From: Mariniblastus sp964414815
GTDB taxonomy: Bacteria > Planctomycetota > Planctomycetia > Pirellulales > Pirellulaceae
Reading direction: 5' to 3'
Assembly: GCA_964414815.1 (NCBI GenBank)
Contig: CAYPXY010000004.1
Span: 137,204-201,203 of the forward strand
Length of the DNA: 64,000 nt
The notes under the pieces were generated by a model, which was given only the letters and a program-made list of their open reading frames with translations, did no database searches and was not told where the DNA came from. Position 1 is the first letter of the stretch. Every line of letters starts with the position of its first letter. A program made the position numbers and the translations under genes. Positions 1 through 9,890 of the stretch are shown here, piece after piece.

Positions 1-2
1 AA

Positions 3-1436
3 ACGATGCTGGTTCAATCCGGCAAACCGGTCGGTGTCTTCAAAACCCATCCCGACGCCCCGCGAGTCCTGATCGCCAACAGCAATCTCGTTCCGCACTG
101 GGCGACGTGGGAACATTTTCACCAACTCGATCGCGCCGGCTTGATGATGTACGGTCAAATGACGGCTGGCTCATGGATCTACATCGGTAGTCAGGGGATT
201 GTGCAGGGGACTTACGAAACCTTTGTTGAAATGGGGAGACAACATTACGGCGGCGATCTGGCAGGGCGATGGATTTTGACGGCCGGACTTGGCGGGATGG
301 GAGGCGCACAACCGCTCGCCTCGACGATGGCGGGGGCAAGCATGTTGGCGATCGAATGTGATCCGACACGGATTCAGAAACGGCTCGATACCGCCTATCT
401 CGATGTCGCCACCGAATCGCTTGATGAGGCTTTGACCATCATTCAGGAATCGGTTTCAAACCGCAAAACAATTTCCGTCGGTCTGCTGGGCAATGCAGCG
501 GAAATTTTGCCGGAACTTGTGAAACGAAACGTTCGGCCCGATGCCGTGACCGATCAAACGTCGGCTCACGATCCGCTCAACGGCTATTTGCCAGCGGGCT
601 GGACGCTGGAGCAGGCGGTTGCCGAGCGAATTTCCAATCCGGAAAGGGTAGTCGCCGAAGCAAAGGCATCCATGGCAACGCATGTCAAAGCAATGCTCGA
701 TTATCACCGCATGGGCATCCCGGTTTTTGATTACGGCAACAATTTGCGGCAAATGGCGCTCGATGTCGGCGTGAAAGATGCGTTTGATTTTCCGGGCTTT
801 GTACCGGCCTATGTCCGGCCACTTTTTTGCCGAGGGATTGGCCCCTTTCGCTGGGCCGCTCTTTCAGGTGATCCTGCGGACATTGCAGCGACCGATCAAA
901 AGGTTAAAGAGCTGATTCCCGATAACCCCCATTTGCATCGCTGGCTGGACATGGCGGCGGAGAAGATCAAGTTTCAGGGGCTACCGGCAAGAATTTGCTG
1001 GGTGGGACTGGGACAGCGGCATCATTTGGCGCTGGCGTTTAACGAAATGGTTCGTACCGGCGAGGTCTCCGCGCCGATTGTGATTGGTCGCGATCACCTG
1101 GATTCCGGTTCCGTTGCCAGTCCGAACCGCGAAACCGAATCGATGAGGGACGGATCAGATGCCGTTTCGGATTGGCCGCTGCTCAATGCGTTGCTCAACA
1201 CCGCGTCCGGAGCCACTTGGGTCAGCCTGCACCATGGCGGAGGAGTCGGCATGGGTTATTCTCAGCACGCGGGCGTCGTCATTGTTGCCGACGGAACCGA
1301 CAAAGCCGCCACTCGATTGCAACGCGTGTTATTCAACGACCCGGCAACGGGAGTGATGCGGCATGCGGATGCGGGATATAAAGAGGCAATTCAATGCGCG
1401 AAAGACCAAGGATTGGACTTGCCAAGTGTTGATTGA
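3..1436 (+). CDS. hutU: Urocanate hydratase (5' partial)
   Basis: Urocanase converts urocanate to imidazolone propionate in histidine catabolism, using tightly bound NAD+ as electrophile. The frame is open to the left edge and about 475 residues are visible, against roughly 550 for the family, so the N-terminus lies outside the window; the ATG at position 6 is internal. Seen in the sequence: the urocanase signature FQGLPARICWVG with its conserved Cys (near base 995), the glycine-rich GLGGMGGAQP segment (near base 290), and HHGGGVGMGYSQHAG near the C-terminus. The gene is followed 88 bases later by hutH on the same strand, which fits a hut operon. Assignment is very secure; only the start is missing. 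Confidence 0.97.
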   Translation, partial: TMLVQSGKPVGVFKTHPDAPRVLIANSNLVPHWATWEHFHQLDRAGLMMYGQMTAGSWIYIGSQGIVQGTYETFVEMGRQHYGGDLAGRWILTAGLGGMGGAQPLASTMAGASMLAIECDPTRIQKRLDTAYLDVATESLDEALTIIQESVSNRKTISVGLLGNAAEILPELVKRNVRPDAVTDQTSAHDPLNGYLPAGWTLEQAVAERISNPERVVAEAKASMATHVKAMLDYHRMGIPVFDYGNNLRQMALDVGVKDAFDFPGFVPAYVRPLFCRGIGPFRWAALSGDPADIAATDQKVKELIPDNPHLHRWLDMAAEKIKFQGLPARICWVGLGQRHHLALAFNEMVRTGEVSAPIVIGRDHLDSGSVASPNRETESMRDGSDAVSDWPLLNALLNTASGATWVSLHHGGGVGMGYSQHAGVVIVADGTDKAATRLQRVLFNDPATGVMRHADAGYKEAIQCAKDQGLDLPSVD

Positions 1437-1524
1437 GAGTGGAGAAAAGTGTAGAACGGAATGAATCTCAGAACCATTCCGTTCCTCTCCGGACTCCAGA
1501 CTTCAAAACGACTACCTCTCTCGC

Positions 1525-3012
1525 ATGAAACTCATTCCCGGCGAAATTACTCTTTCTCAACTCGAATCGTTCTACCTGAAACCGACTGGCATCGAGTTGG
1601 ACTCTCGTTGCTGGGCCAATGTCGACGCTTCGCGGGAAACGATCTTGCGGATGATCGAGAGCGATGCTCCCGTTTATGGAGTCAACACCGGATTTGGAAT
1701 CCTCGCCAATGAGCGAATTTCAAAAGAGAATCTCAATCAATTGCAATTGAATCTGATCCGTTCTCATTGTGCCGGAGTCGGGCCGTTGCTGGATGATCGA
1801 ATTGTGCAACTGATTTTGATCCTGAAAGCCGCCAGCTTGGCCCAAGGCTATTCAGGTGTTCGGAGGGAAGTGATTGGCACGCTTCTGGTCATCCTGAATA
1901 CGGGTTTGTTTCCCTGCATTCCCTCCAAAGGTTCTGTCGGCGCCAGCGGTGATCTTGCCCCCTTGGCACATCTGGCCTTGTCGCTGATCGGCGAAGGTGA
2001 TTTTCGAATCCGAGGAGAAATCGTACCTGCAAAAGACTGTTTGACAAGAGGCGGCCTTCGTCCGCTGCAACTTCAGGCCAAGGAAGGGCTGGCACTGATC
2101 AACGGGACACAGGTGTCTACGGCGCTGGCGCTGAGCGGACTTTTTGAACTTAAGAAATGTTTCCATGCTGCCATGATCGCCGGGGCCATGTCGGTCGACG
2201 CGACGCTGGGCAGTGACACTCCATTTGATGTTAGAATCCATACAATTCGAAAACAAGTGGGTCAGATTGAATGTGCAAAGCGATATCGCGACCTGTTGGC
2301 TGGGAGCGAAATTCGCGAGTCGCATCGTGACTGTTCGCGCGTGCAGGATCCTTATTCACTTCGTTGTCAGCCGCAAGTGATGGGAGCCTGTCTGGATTCC
2401 ATTGAGTACGCGGAGCGCGTCTTGTTGGCCGAAGCCAATGCGGTTTCCGATAATCCGCTGGTGTTTGCCGAGCAGGGAGAAGTACTGTCCGGTGGAAACT
2501 TTCATGCCGAGCCGGTGGCGATCGCGGCCGATCAACTGGCGATCGCAGCGGCCGAAATCGGCTCGCTCTCGGAGCGGCGAATTGCACTCCTGGTCGATCA
2601 GCACTTGAGTCAACTTCCTCCCTTTCTCGTACCCGAAGGCGGCCTGAATTCCGGATTCATGATCCCGCAAGTTACGGCTGCTGCCCTGGTCAGCGAAAAC
2701 AAGCAACTCGCCAGTCCGGTCAGCGTGGACAGCCTACCGACGAGTGCGAATCAAGAGGATCACGTCAGCATGGCAACTTATGCGGCCGCCCGGCTGGGAA
2801 CGATGTGCGACAACCTTCGCAACATCATTGCGATTGAATTGCTCGCGGCAAGCCAGGGAATTGATTTTCGCAAGCCGCTCAGGACCAGCCCACAGTTACA
2901 ACGTGTGCTGGATCGGATTCGCACCAAGGTCCCTTTCTACGACGCTGACCGGACCTTTCATCAGGATATCCATGCTGTATCGGAGATGATTTCGATTCGA
3001 TTCGAACTTTGA
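1525..3012 (+). CDS. hutH: Histidine ammonia-lyase
   Basis: Deaminates L-histidine to urocanate, the substrate of the enzyme encoded just upstream. The 495-aa length is typical. The Ala140-Ser141-Gly142 triad within GSVGASGDLAPLAHL cyclizes autocatalytically into the MIO electrophile in this family; the conserved Tyr of the YGVNTGFG motif is at 51-58. The C-terminal region carries the expected SVDSLPTSANQEDHVSM segment. The gene lies between hutU and a DJ-1-like gene on the same strand. No hutI or hutG is visible, so the rest of the pathway must lie upstream or elsewhere. The ATG start was chosen because the N-terminus MKLIPGEITL matches the usual beginning of the lyase fold. Confidence 0.97.
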   Translation: MKLIPGEITLSQLESFYLKPTGIELDSRCWANVDASRETILRMIESDAPVYGVNTGFGILANERISKENLNQLQLNLIRSHCAGVGPLLDDRIVQLILILKAASLAQGYSGVRREVIGTLLVILNTGLFPCIPSKGSVGASGDLAPLAHLALSLIGEGDFRIRGEIVPAKDCLTRGGLRPLQLQAKEGLALINGTQVSTALALSGLFELKKCFHAAMIAGAMSVDATLGSDTPFDVRIHTIRKQVGQIECAKRYRDLLAGSEIRESHRDCSRVQDPYSLRCQPQVMGACLDSIEYAERVLLAEANAVSDNPLVFAEQGEVLSGGNFHAEPVAIAADQLAIAAAEIGSLSERRIALLVDQHLSQLPPFLVPEGGLNSGFMIPQVTAAALVSENKQLASPVSVDSLPTSANQEDHVSMATYAAARLGTMCDNLRNIIAIELLAASQGIDFRKPLRTSPQLQRVLDRIRTKVPFYDADRTFHQDIHAVSEMISIRFEL

Positions 3013-3028
3013 CTCAAAGGCAAAAATT

Positions 3029-3574
3029 ATGAATACTGATCTACTCTCCTTAAAAAATCGCAAAGTTCTTGCGTTCATCGATGATATCTATGAGGATCTG
3101 GAGCTTTGGTATCCGAAATTGCGGTTGATCGCGGCCGGTGCAGAAGTCGTCGTGGCGGGTCCGAAAGCAGGGCAGATCTACAAAGGCAAACATGGCTACC
3201 CATGCACGTCTGACGCAGCGATTGTCCATTGCCGTGAATCGGATTTCGACGCCGTCTTGTTGCCGGGCGGTTTCATGCCGGACAAGTTACGTCGCGATGA
3301 CACCGTCAAAATGCTGATTCAGAAATTTGCCGATTCGAAAAAATGTATCGCCGCGATCTGTCACGGCGGCTGGATGGCAATCTCGGCTGGCGTGTACCGC
3401 GGAGTTCAGGCGACGGGTTCACCCGGTATCAAGGATGATTTGGAAAATGCGGGAGCCATCTGGATCGACGCCCCGGTGGTCGTGGATCGACATTTTATTT
3501 CCAGCCGAAAGCCGGATGATCTGCCTCAGTTCGTCGAAGCAATGATCAACATGATCGCACAACAGAAACCCTAA
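3029..3574 (+). CDS. DJ-1/PfpI family protein
   Basis: A 181-aa class I glutamine-amidotransferase-like protein. Members include glyoxalase III/deglycase-like enzymes, proteases and stress chaperones. The nucleophile elbow AICHGGW puts the reactive Cys at 111 followed by His112, and the acidic partner expected in this family is Glu22 in the IYEDLELWYP segment. It begins 16 bases after the hutH stop and ends 18 bases before the threonine aldolase gene, so it is probably cotranscribed with both. A role in removing reactive carbonyls during amino-acid catabolism is an inference; the exact activity cannot be read from sequence. Confidence 0.9.
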   Translation: MNTDLLSLKNRKVLAFIDDIYEDLELWYPKLRLIAAGAEVVVAGPKAGQIYKGKHGYPCTSDAAIVHCRESDFDAVLLPGGFMPDKLRRDDTVKMLIQKFADSKKCIAAICHGGWMAISAGVYRGVQATGSPGIKDDLENAGAIWIDAPVVVDRHFISSRKPDDLPQFVEAMINMIAQQKP

Positions 3575-3592
3575 AGAAACCATCGTTGAAGG

Positions 3593-4618
3593 ATGACCAT
3601 GACCATCGACTACCGATCCGACACCGTTACGAAACCTACCGATGGCATGCTGTCCGCCATGATGAAGGCGAAGGTTGGCGACGACGTCTTTAGTGAGGAC
3701 CCAGCGATCAATGAGCTGGAGTCGATGGCGGCCAAAATGTTTGGTAAGGAAGCCGCCATCTACTGCCCGTCAGGCACAATGACCAATCAGATCGCGATCA
3801 AATGCCATACCCAACCGGGCGACGAAGTGATTTGCGATGAAAGCTCCCACGTTTATCAGTATGAAGGTGGAGGCATCGCCTTTAACTCAGGAGCCTCGGT
3901 AAAATTGATCACCGGTGATCGCGGACGTATTACCGCAGATCAAGTTGCTGCAGCCATTCAACCCGACGATCCACATCGCCCCCAATCCAGTTTGGTGTCG
4001 CTGGAGAACCCCGCCAACCGGGGTGGAGGAAGCTGTTACGACTTTGGCGAGATCAAGAAAATTAGCGATCTCTGTCGTGAACGTGGATTAGCACTTCATT
4101 TGGACGGAGCCAGGCTTTGGAACGCGCTCGTAGCGAAAAATGAAACGCCGATTCAGTATGGGGAAGTTTTTGACAGCCTCTCGGTCTGCCTCAGCAAAGG
4201 ACTGGGTGCCCCGGTCGGCAGTTTACTGATCGGCTCGAAGCCGTTCATCTACAAAGCAAGACGCATTCGAAAAGTCTTCGGTGGCGGGATGCGACAGGCC
4301 GGATTTCTGGCCGCAGCTGGAATCTATGCTTTGGAAAACCACATCGAGCGGCTGAAAATCGACCATGAACACGCTCGGCGGCTTGCGGAGACGTTTCAAT
4401 CCAGGGCCTTTGTAAAAGAGGTATTGCCCGTAGAAACAAATATCGTGATCTTTGAAGTCATCGAATCAACCACCGCTCCCGAGTGGGTTGACCGTTTGAA
4501 AGAACATGGCATTCTGTCTTACGCCATCGCCCCGAACCGGGTTCGTCTGGTCGTGCATCTGGATGTGTCGGAAGCAATGGTGGACGAAACGGTTCGGGTT
4601 GTGAAGCAGTTCTGTTGA
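3593..4618 (+). CDS. ltaE: Low-specificity L-threonine aldolase
   Basis: PLP-dependent fold-type I enzyme cleaving L-threonine/allo-threonine to glycine and acetaldehyde. The protein has 341 aa, the usual size. It opens with the family hallmark DYRSDTVTKPT, has the DGAR motif (Asp171, which should contact the PLP pyridine nitrogen) and the Schiff-base lysine Lys202 in SVCLSKGLGAPVGS. Two in-frame ATGs lie at 3593 and 3599; the first is used here because it sits behind GAAGGATG. The gene is last in the rightward hut-type operon and converges on the histidine kinase with a 10-base gap. The symbol ltaE is by family analogy. Confidence 0.93.
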   Translation: MTMTIDYRSDTVTKPTDGMLSAMMKAKVGDDVFSEDPAINELESMAAKMFGKEAAIYCPSGTMTNQIAIKCHTQPGDEVICDESSHVYQYEGGGIAFNSGASVKLITGDRGRITADQVAAAIQPDDPHRPQSSLVSLENPANRGGGSCYDFGEIKKISDLCRERGLALHLDGARLWNALVAKNETPIQYGEVFDSLSVCLSKGLGAPVGSLLIGSKPFIYKARRIRKVFGGGMRQAGFLAAAGIYALENHIERLKIDHEHARRLAETFQSRAFVKEVLPVETNIVIFEVIESTTAPEWVDRLKEHGILSYAIAPNRVRLVVHLDVSEAMVDETVRVVKQFC

Positions 4619-4628
4619 AATTCAACGG

Positions 4629-7022
4629 CTAATTCTTGCTTAAAAACTGGTTCATTTCCTGAATCACATCGTTCAGGCTTTGCTTGAGCTTTTCCAACCA
4701 TTCGGTTGCACTGGACAGATCCTGATCCTTTCCGGCAGCCTCCAAGTGCAGCGTAAATTCGGCGGGTTGACGGCCGCCGAGATGGGTTAGTGCCCCCTTG
4801 AGAGCGTGTGCGTTGAGTCTCAGTTCCTTTGCATCTTGCTTCTTAATCGCCGATTCAATTGACTGAAGCATTCGTTGATGATCCTTGATGAATACTTCGA
4901 TCAACTCGACCAGCAGCGACTGGTCGCCGCCGACGGTATCGAATGCATGCTGCCAATCCACATGATGAGCTTTCTTTCTTTCTCTCTTGGATGGCTCACC
5001 CATGGATGAACGATGTCCGGTCAGCTTTTCAATCAGTTCAAACAGCTTGGCGGGTTGGATTGGTTTGGACAGGTACTCGTCCATTCCCGCTGAAAGACAT
5101 CGCATCCGATCTTCATGGCTGGCATGGGCAGTCAAGGCAACAATCGGCACCCAGACTCCAGCACGGTGTTGGATCTCGCGAAGGTGTTTACACGCTTCGT
5201 ATCCATCCATCTCGGGCATCTGAATGTCGAGCAAAACCAGGTCATAGGATTGTTTCGGGTACAACTCCAAAGCCTTCACGCCTGTTTCAGCGATTGTCAC
5301 ATGGTGCCCGCCTTTTTCCAGCAGTCCTTTGGCCAATTTTTGATTGACCATATTGTCTTCGACGACCATCACTTGCAGTGGCCGCTGATCCCCTTCGCAC
5401 GCGACCGTAGTTTGAGTACGAATCGCATCCTGTTTAGAAAAGCTCAACCCGCTCTGTTCGGGAAGCGGTACACCCTCCACCATCGCGACGCAATGAAACT
5501 CAGCCAGAAACGAAAATCGGCTTCCCTTGCCCAACTCACTCTGGACCACCAGATTGCCTCCCATCAACTGCACCAACCGGGAGGCAATCGTCAGCCCCAG
5601 ACCGGTGCCACCGTACTTCCGCGTGGTGGACGTATCAACTTGTTCAAACTCGGCAAAAATCAGATCCAACTTTTCGGCTGGAATGCCAATGCCCGTGTCC
5701 AGAATAATAAACTCCAGCGTTACTTTATCCTGATTCGCGTGGACCCGATGAACCTGGAGCTCGACTTTGCCTTCGTGAGTGAACTTGATCGCGTTTCCAA
5801 TCAGATTGATGAGAACCTGTCGCAACCGGCCCAGGTCTCCGATAACCTGCTCGGGGACTTCGGGGGCAATGGATCCGATGAGTTCGATATTTTTACCGTG
5901 TGCGCGAATGGCAAGAGAACGCAACGTCTCGCCCATCGACTCACGAAACGCAAACCGCTGGTTGTCCAGCACCATTTTCCCGGATTCAATTTTTGAAAAA
6001 TCCAGCACTTCGTTAATCAGCCTGAGCAGGGCATCGCTGGATGTTTGGATTAGTTCGAGGTATTCACGATGTTCCTTCTCACGGACACTGCCCAGCAGTA
6101 AATCCGTGATCCCGATGATGCCGTTGAGCGGCGTACGGATCTCGTGACTGATATTGGCCAGGAAATCTGATTTCGCGCGGCTTGCCGATTCCGCCATTTC
6201 CTTGGCGTGCAGCAGTTCATGTTCCTGCTTTTTTCGAGCCGTCACATCCCAAAACATTCCCTGAATCCCGATCGGCTGACCATCGGCGTCGAAAACCGGA
6301 GATTTCAGCACTTCCACGTAGGTCATATCGTGACCTTTGGGGTGACTCTCCGTATCGTGGAACGCCTTTCCCGTGGCCAGCACCCAAGCGTCATCTCGAC
6401 GATACTTTTCGGCCATTTCCGGAAACAGATCGAAGTCGGACTTACCGATCAACTGGTCGCGGGATTGCCCCAGTTCATCACAATATCGTTGGTTGACAAA
6501 TACAATCTTGCCATCGAGGTCTTTGTGAAAAACAAAAATCGGCAAACTCTCGACCAGATTGAGATAGACCGCCTCGGCTTCGTCAAGTTTTCGCTGAGCG
6601 TCCAGTTGGCGGGTCTGGTCACGGGCCAGCACGCCGATGAATTTTGGATGACCGCCGGCACCGCCGCAGAGGGTAAATCGAGCTTTGACCCAGACCCAAT
6701 CCGCTTCTCCGCGATCAATCCGAAATTCGTGGTTGAAGGTCCCCGTCTGCGAGATCGCGCGGAGGCTTTGTAGCAACCCATCGCGCTCATCGGGATGAAT
6801 CTGCTGAACCCAGTCGAGTTGACTCAGTAAACTGAGATCGGGTTGGTCCGACGGTTTCGCAACGTTGAACATCGCAGCAGCAGCCTGGTTGATATAAACA
6901 ATCTGAAACGTGTCCAGCGATGTCGCCCAAGCCAATTCGTTGGCCAACTCCAACAATGCGACTGCCATTTCCTGATCGGAAAATGAACTGGCAGTCGGTT
7001 GCGTGTTGCCATCGATGGTCAT
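4629..7022 (-). CDS. Hybrid sensor histidine kinase / response regulator with HPt
   Basis: A 797-aa cytoplasmic phosphorelay protein. Order of domains: PAS/PAC about residues 30-140; a second PAS/PAC about 150-265 ending in WDVTARK; a dimerization domain with the phospho-acceptor His293 in FLANISHEIRTPLNG; an HATPase_c domain with N box near 406-413, DTGIGIP at 442-448 and GGTGLGL at 471-477; a receiver domain with Asp599 in LVLLDIQMP and Lys653 in SKP; and a C-terminal HPt domain with His739 in NAHALKGA. No transmembrane segment is visible, so the signal is probably sensed in the cytoplasm through PAS. The architecture allows a full His-Asp-His relay within one polypeptide; the final response regulator is not encoded nearby. 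Confidence 0.95.
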   Translation of the reverse strand: MTIDGNTQPTASSFSDQEMAVALLELANELAWATSLDTFQIVYINQAAAAMFNVAKPSDQPDLSLLSQLDWVQQIHPDERDGLLQSLRAISQTGTFNHEFRIDRGEADWVWVKARFTLCGGAGGHPKFIGVLARDQTRQLDAQRKLDEAEAVYLNLVESLPIFVFHKDLDGKIVFVNQRYCDELGQSRDQLIGKSDFDLFPEMAEKYRRDDAWVLATGKAFHDTESHPKGHDMTYVEVLKSPVFDADGQPIGIQGMFWDVTARKKQEHELLHAKEMAESASRAKSDFLANISHEIRTPLNGIIGITDLLLGSVREKEHREYLELIQTSSDALLRLINEVLDFSKIESGKMVLDNQRFAFRESMGETLRSLAIRAHGKNIELIGSIAPEVPEQVIGDLGRLRQVLINLIGNAIKFTHEGKVELQVHRVHANQDKVTLEFIILDTGIGIPAEKLDLIFAEFEQVDTSTTRKYGGTGLGLTIASRLVQLMGGNLVVQSELGKGSRFSFLAEFHCVAMVEGVPLPEQSGLSFSKQDAIRTQTTVACEGDQRPLQVMVVEDNMVNQKLAKGLLEKGGHHVTIAETGVKALELYPKQSYDLVLLDIQMPEMDGYEACKHLREIQHRAGVWVPIVALTAHASHEDRMRCLSAGMDEYLSKPIQPAKLFELIEKLTGHRSSMGEPSKRERKKAHHVDWQHAFDTVGGDQSLLVELIEVFIKDHQRMLQSIESAIKKQDAKELRLNAHALKGALTHLGGRQPAEFTLHLEAAGKDQDLSSATEWLEKLKQSLNDVIQEMNQFLSKN

Positions 7023-7035
7023 TGGATTTCAGACG

Positions 7036-7536
7036 CTACTTGACAGCGTCCACGGCTGCATCGTAATTCGGTTCCTGAGCAATTTCAGGAACCAGTTCTG
7101 TATAGGCAACCTGCCCGGCAGGATCAACGACAATAATCGCACGGCACAACAATCCCTTCAGCGGTCCGTCCACAATAGCGGTTCCATAGTCGTGCCCGAA
7201 ATCGTCCGACCGGAATGCCGACAGCGAATCCACATGCTCGACTTGTTGGGCCTCGCAGAATCGCTTTTGGGCAAATGGCAGATCTTTTGATACATTGACC
7301 ACGACAGCGTTGGAGAGTTCGCCGATTCGCGAATTGAACGTTTTTGCCGACACCGCGCATACGGGGGTGTCGAGACTCGGAATGACGCTTAAAATAACGG
7401 TTTTACCTGCATAATCTGCCAATGTTTTCTCGCTCAAGTCACCGGCAACCAATCGGAAATCGGGGGCTTTTGAGCCGACCGGTGGTAATTCGCCGGACGT
7501 GTTGATGGGGTTGCCTTTGAGTGTAATTTGGGCCAT
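7036..7536 (-). CDS. tpx: Thiol peroxidase (2-Cys peroxiredoxin)
   Basis: Reduces H2O2 and alkyl hydroperoxides with thioredoxin as electron donor. The 166-aa length matches Tpx. Peroxidatic Cys60 lies in PSLDTPVC and the resolving Cys94 in QKRFCEAQQ, at the spacing typical of atypical 2-Cys Tpx enzymes. It begins MAQITLKGNP, a usual Tpx N-terminus, and has a purine-rich AGGGAGC ribosome-binding site in front of the ATG. It stops 13 bases before the kinase gene on the same strand. Cytoplasmic or periplasmic location cannot be settled, but no signal peptide is seen. Confidence 0.96.
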   Translation of the reverse strand: MAQITLKGNPINTSGELPPVGSKAPDFRLVAGDLSEKTLADYAGKTVILSVIPSLDTPVCAVSAKTFNSRIGELSNAVVVNVSKDLPFAQKRFCEAQQVEHVDSLSAFRSDDFGHDYGTAIVDGPLKGLLCRAIIVVDPAGQVAYTELVPEIAQEPNYDAAVDAVK

Positions 7537-7567
7537 ATAAAGCTCCCTTGTGCTTGGGGGTTAAAGT

Positions 7568-8068
7568 CTAGTTTGATGGGTCTTCAGAATCGTCACTTCC
7601 ATCGTTCATGTTAATATCCGGGATGGCATCGTCACTGAGATCGATCGTTTCGCCCTCGTATTCGAGCGTTGCTGAAGTTTTCTCAATCGTCATCTTACCG
7701 GTCAAGGAGCTTCCTTCGTAGCTGAAGAGGCCTTCAATCTTGACGACACCTTCGCCACGAACCCCTTTGACCGGAAAATGAAATACGACACGTTCATTGT
7801 TTTGTGTAACGTTCGTGGCTGCACTGACTGAAATCGGAGGGCCAAGCAGTTCCTTGACTTGGGGAGACTCCGCAATCAGTACTTCACACTCCGCCTGAAA
7901 ATCAATCATCGGCTTATAGAACTTTAAATAGCCGAACAATCCTCCCGAAAGACAAAGAAGGGCCAGAAACCCTAAACACCCACAACCTGCAAAAAGCAGT
8001 CCTTTTTTGGAACTGCCTGTCGATGGTTGGTTGGGGAAGCCATGGGCAGGATATTGAACGTTGGACAT
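7568..8068 (-). CDS. Small single-pass membrane protein, unknown function
   Basis: A protein of about 166 aa starting MSNVQYPAHGFPNQP, with a polar Pro/Gln/Ser-rich N-terminus, one hydrophobic segment (LLFAGCGCLGFLALLCLSGGLFGYL, described here in parts: GCGCLGFLALL followed by CLSGGLFGYL) and a beta-rich exported domain ending in acidic residues. The layout resembles cytochrome-oxidase-assembly-like single-pass proteins common in planctomycetes, but I do not recognise a named family. An ATG 36 bases further upstream (8104) is also in frame; the inner one was preferred because its product begins like related short-tailed membrane proteins. It is followed by tpx 31 bases later, so coexpression is possible. 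Confidence 0.6.
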   Translation of the reverse strand: MSNVQYPAHGFPNQPSTGSSKKGLLFAGCGCLGFLALLCLSGGLFGYLKFYKPMIDFQAECEVLIAESPQVKELLGPPISVSAATNVTQNNERVVFHFPVKGVRGEGVVKIEGLFSYEGSSLTGKMTIEKTSATLEYEGETIDLSDDAIPDINMNDGSDDSEDPSN

Positions 8069-8429
8069 ACAATGAAGATTAGGTTGGTTCGCACGTCCCG
8101 TCATTCACTCGGTTGACTATGATCGAGATGACGAGGCGAAGTTGATGGACAGGATCAGTTTCATAATGACACGCAGGCTACATTGTCAAGTTTCGCTTTT
8201 TGGCAAAACTTCTCTTGGGGTAAAGCCTCATGTAGTCTAACGATTTCCAAGCGGTTTCGTCGAGACCTGAGTCGATAAAATGGGGACTTGAGATTGGCAA
8301 AGGCAGGGGAAATCGTAATTTTGTCGAAGTTGGAATCCGGTCTTGGCAATTTGTGAAGTTCTGTAATAATGGGGCGATTGAGAGGTGCCCTTGGTGGAAC
8401 TCCAGCAGCATGATTTCTCATTTTAAAAG

Positions 8430-8502
<73 letters not shown>

Positions 8503-8510
8503 CTCGATAA

Positions 8511-8547
8511 AAACCGAGGTGAAATGAGTTTTCACGTCGGTTTTTTT
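8511..8547 (+). terminator. Intrinsic terminator of tRNA-Ala
   Basis: A hairpin whose arms AAACCGA-GTGAAA and TTTCAC-TCGGTTT (one G/G bulge, five-base loop) is followed by a run of seven T starting at 8541. It lies 9 bases after the tRNA and separates it from the integrase. Confidence 0.8.
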
Positions 8548-8657
8548 ATAGGCTGAGTTTCCGTTGGGTTCTCGTCGATAGTGTCTGCTGACTCGCTTGC
8601 CTACGATTCGATTGGTTTTTTTCGATTCCAATCCATCTTTAAGAGCAGAGATTCGTC

Positions 8658-9890
8658 TTGGCCAGCATACAGCAAGATTCCCAAACCGGGATTTATCGCA
8701 TCCGTTTTCGCTTTGCAGATCGGGCCTACAACCGCTCTCTCAAAACGACCGATCTTAAGGCCGCTCGTACGGCCTTGGGGCGTGCCGAAGAAAACATGCA
8801 ACTCATTGAAAAGGGGCGGTTGGAAGTTCCACCAAACGCTGACCTTGCCAAGTTCATTATGAGTGACGGCAAGATCAACAGAAAGCCCGTTCTTTGCACT
8901 TCGATCACTCTTGGAAAGCTCTTCGAATCCTACTTGGCTCAGCTTCCAGCCGGAACCAAAGAAGAGCTAACCATAGGGCTTGAAAAGACCCATATCAACA
9001 ACTTCAAGCGAATTCTGCCAACTTCAAAACTCGCCAACACGATCACAACCGCTGATCTTCAGCGATACGTCGAACGACGGTTGAATAAGACTCGGAAAGG
9101 CCGCAATCTCAGTCCAGAGACGGTAAAACGAGAAATGGCTACGTTCCGCTCCATCTTCAATTGGGCAAAAAGCCTTGGCTATGTCGAAGGGGAATCTCCA
9201 ACGAATGGTCTGATAATCGGCAAGCCCGATGCTAAACCTCCTTTCATGACGATGATCGAGATCAATCGTCGAATCGAGCGAGGGGGAATCAGTGACAAAG
9301 AGCAGAATGAATTGTGGGAGTGCCTTTACCTGACAACGGACGAGGTCGCTGAGTTTCTGAAATTTGTAAAAGAACGGAATCGCTACCCGTTCATCTACCC
9401 CATGCTCTACTTCATCGCGTTTACTGGAGTTCGTCGAAGCGAAATGATGCGATCACGGATCGATGATTTTAATTTTGAAAACCGGACGGTACTCGTGAGG
9501 GAAAAAAAACGGAGCAGAACGTGAGCGACTACCTATCGCCGAATTGACCTCGCTCATTCTCTCACCCAAGTGATGCAGGAGTGGTTTAGTATTCATCCGG
9601 GCGGGCAATACGCTTTGCGTATGCCGCCGATAAATGGAGACGTTCCCATACAACTCACCCCAGACCAAACTCGCGTTCAGTTCCGACGAACAGTGCAAAA
9701 TAGCAAGTGGCAGAATGTGCGAGGCTACCATGTGCTTCGACATTCATTTGCTTCTAATCTAGCTTCCTTGGGAGCAGATCAACGGGTCATCGACGAGTTC
9801 ATGGGGCACCAAACCGAGGCAATGCGGTCTCGATATCGCCATCTGCTCCCCTCAGTAAAGCGAAACGCAATTGACTTGCTCGATTCTTGA
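8658..9890 (+). pseudogene. Tyrosine recombinase/integrase interrupted by an in-frame TGA
   Basis: Site-specific integrase reading MASIQQDSQTGIYRIRFRF from a TTG at 8658. The N-terminal part holds the Arm/core-binding domains and the first catalytic Arg region (TGVRRSEMM). A TGA at 9522-9524 ends the first 288-aa frame, but the same frame continues at once with ATTYRRIDLAHSL and the whole catalytic C-terminus: the box-II motif HVLRHSFASN, the GHQTEAM His and the nucleophilic Tyr in SRYRH. Because the frame is unchanged, the simplest reading is one point mutation of a sense codon (for example CGA to TGA). All catalytic residues survive, but are split over two reading frames, so the protein is probably inactive unless the stop is read through or is a sequencing error. 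It lies directly after tRNA-Ala, the normal place for such an integrase. Confidence 0.85.

Noticed and set aside
4614..4626. Palindrome GTTGAAATTCAAC at the ltaE stop as a terminator
   Set aside because: The stem is short and AT-rich without a U-tract; convergent genes leave only ten bases, so the role is doubtful.
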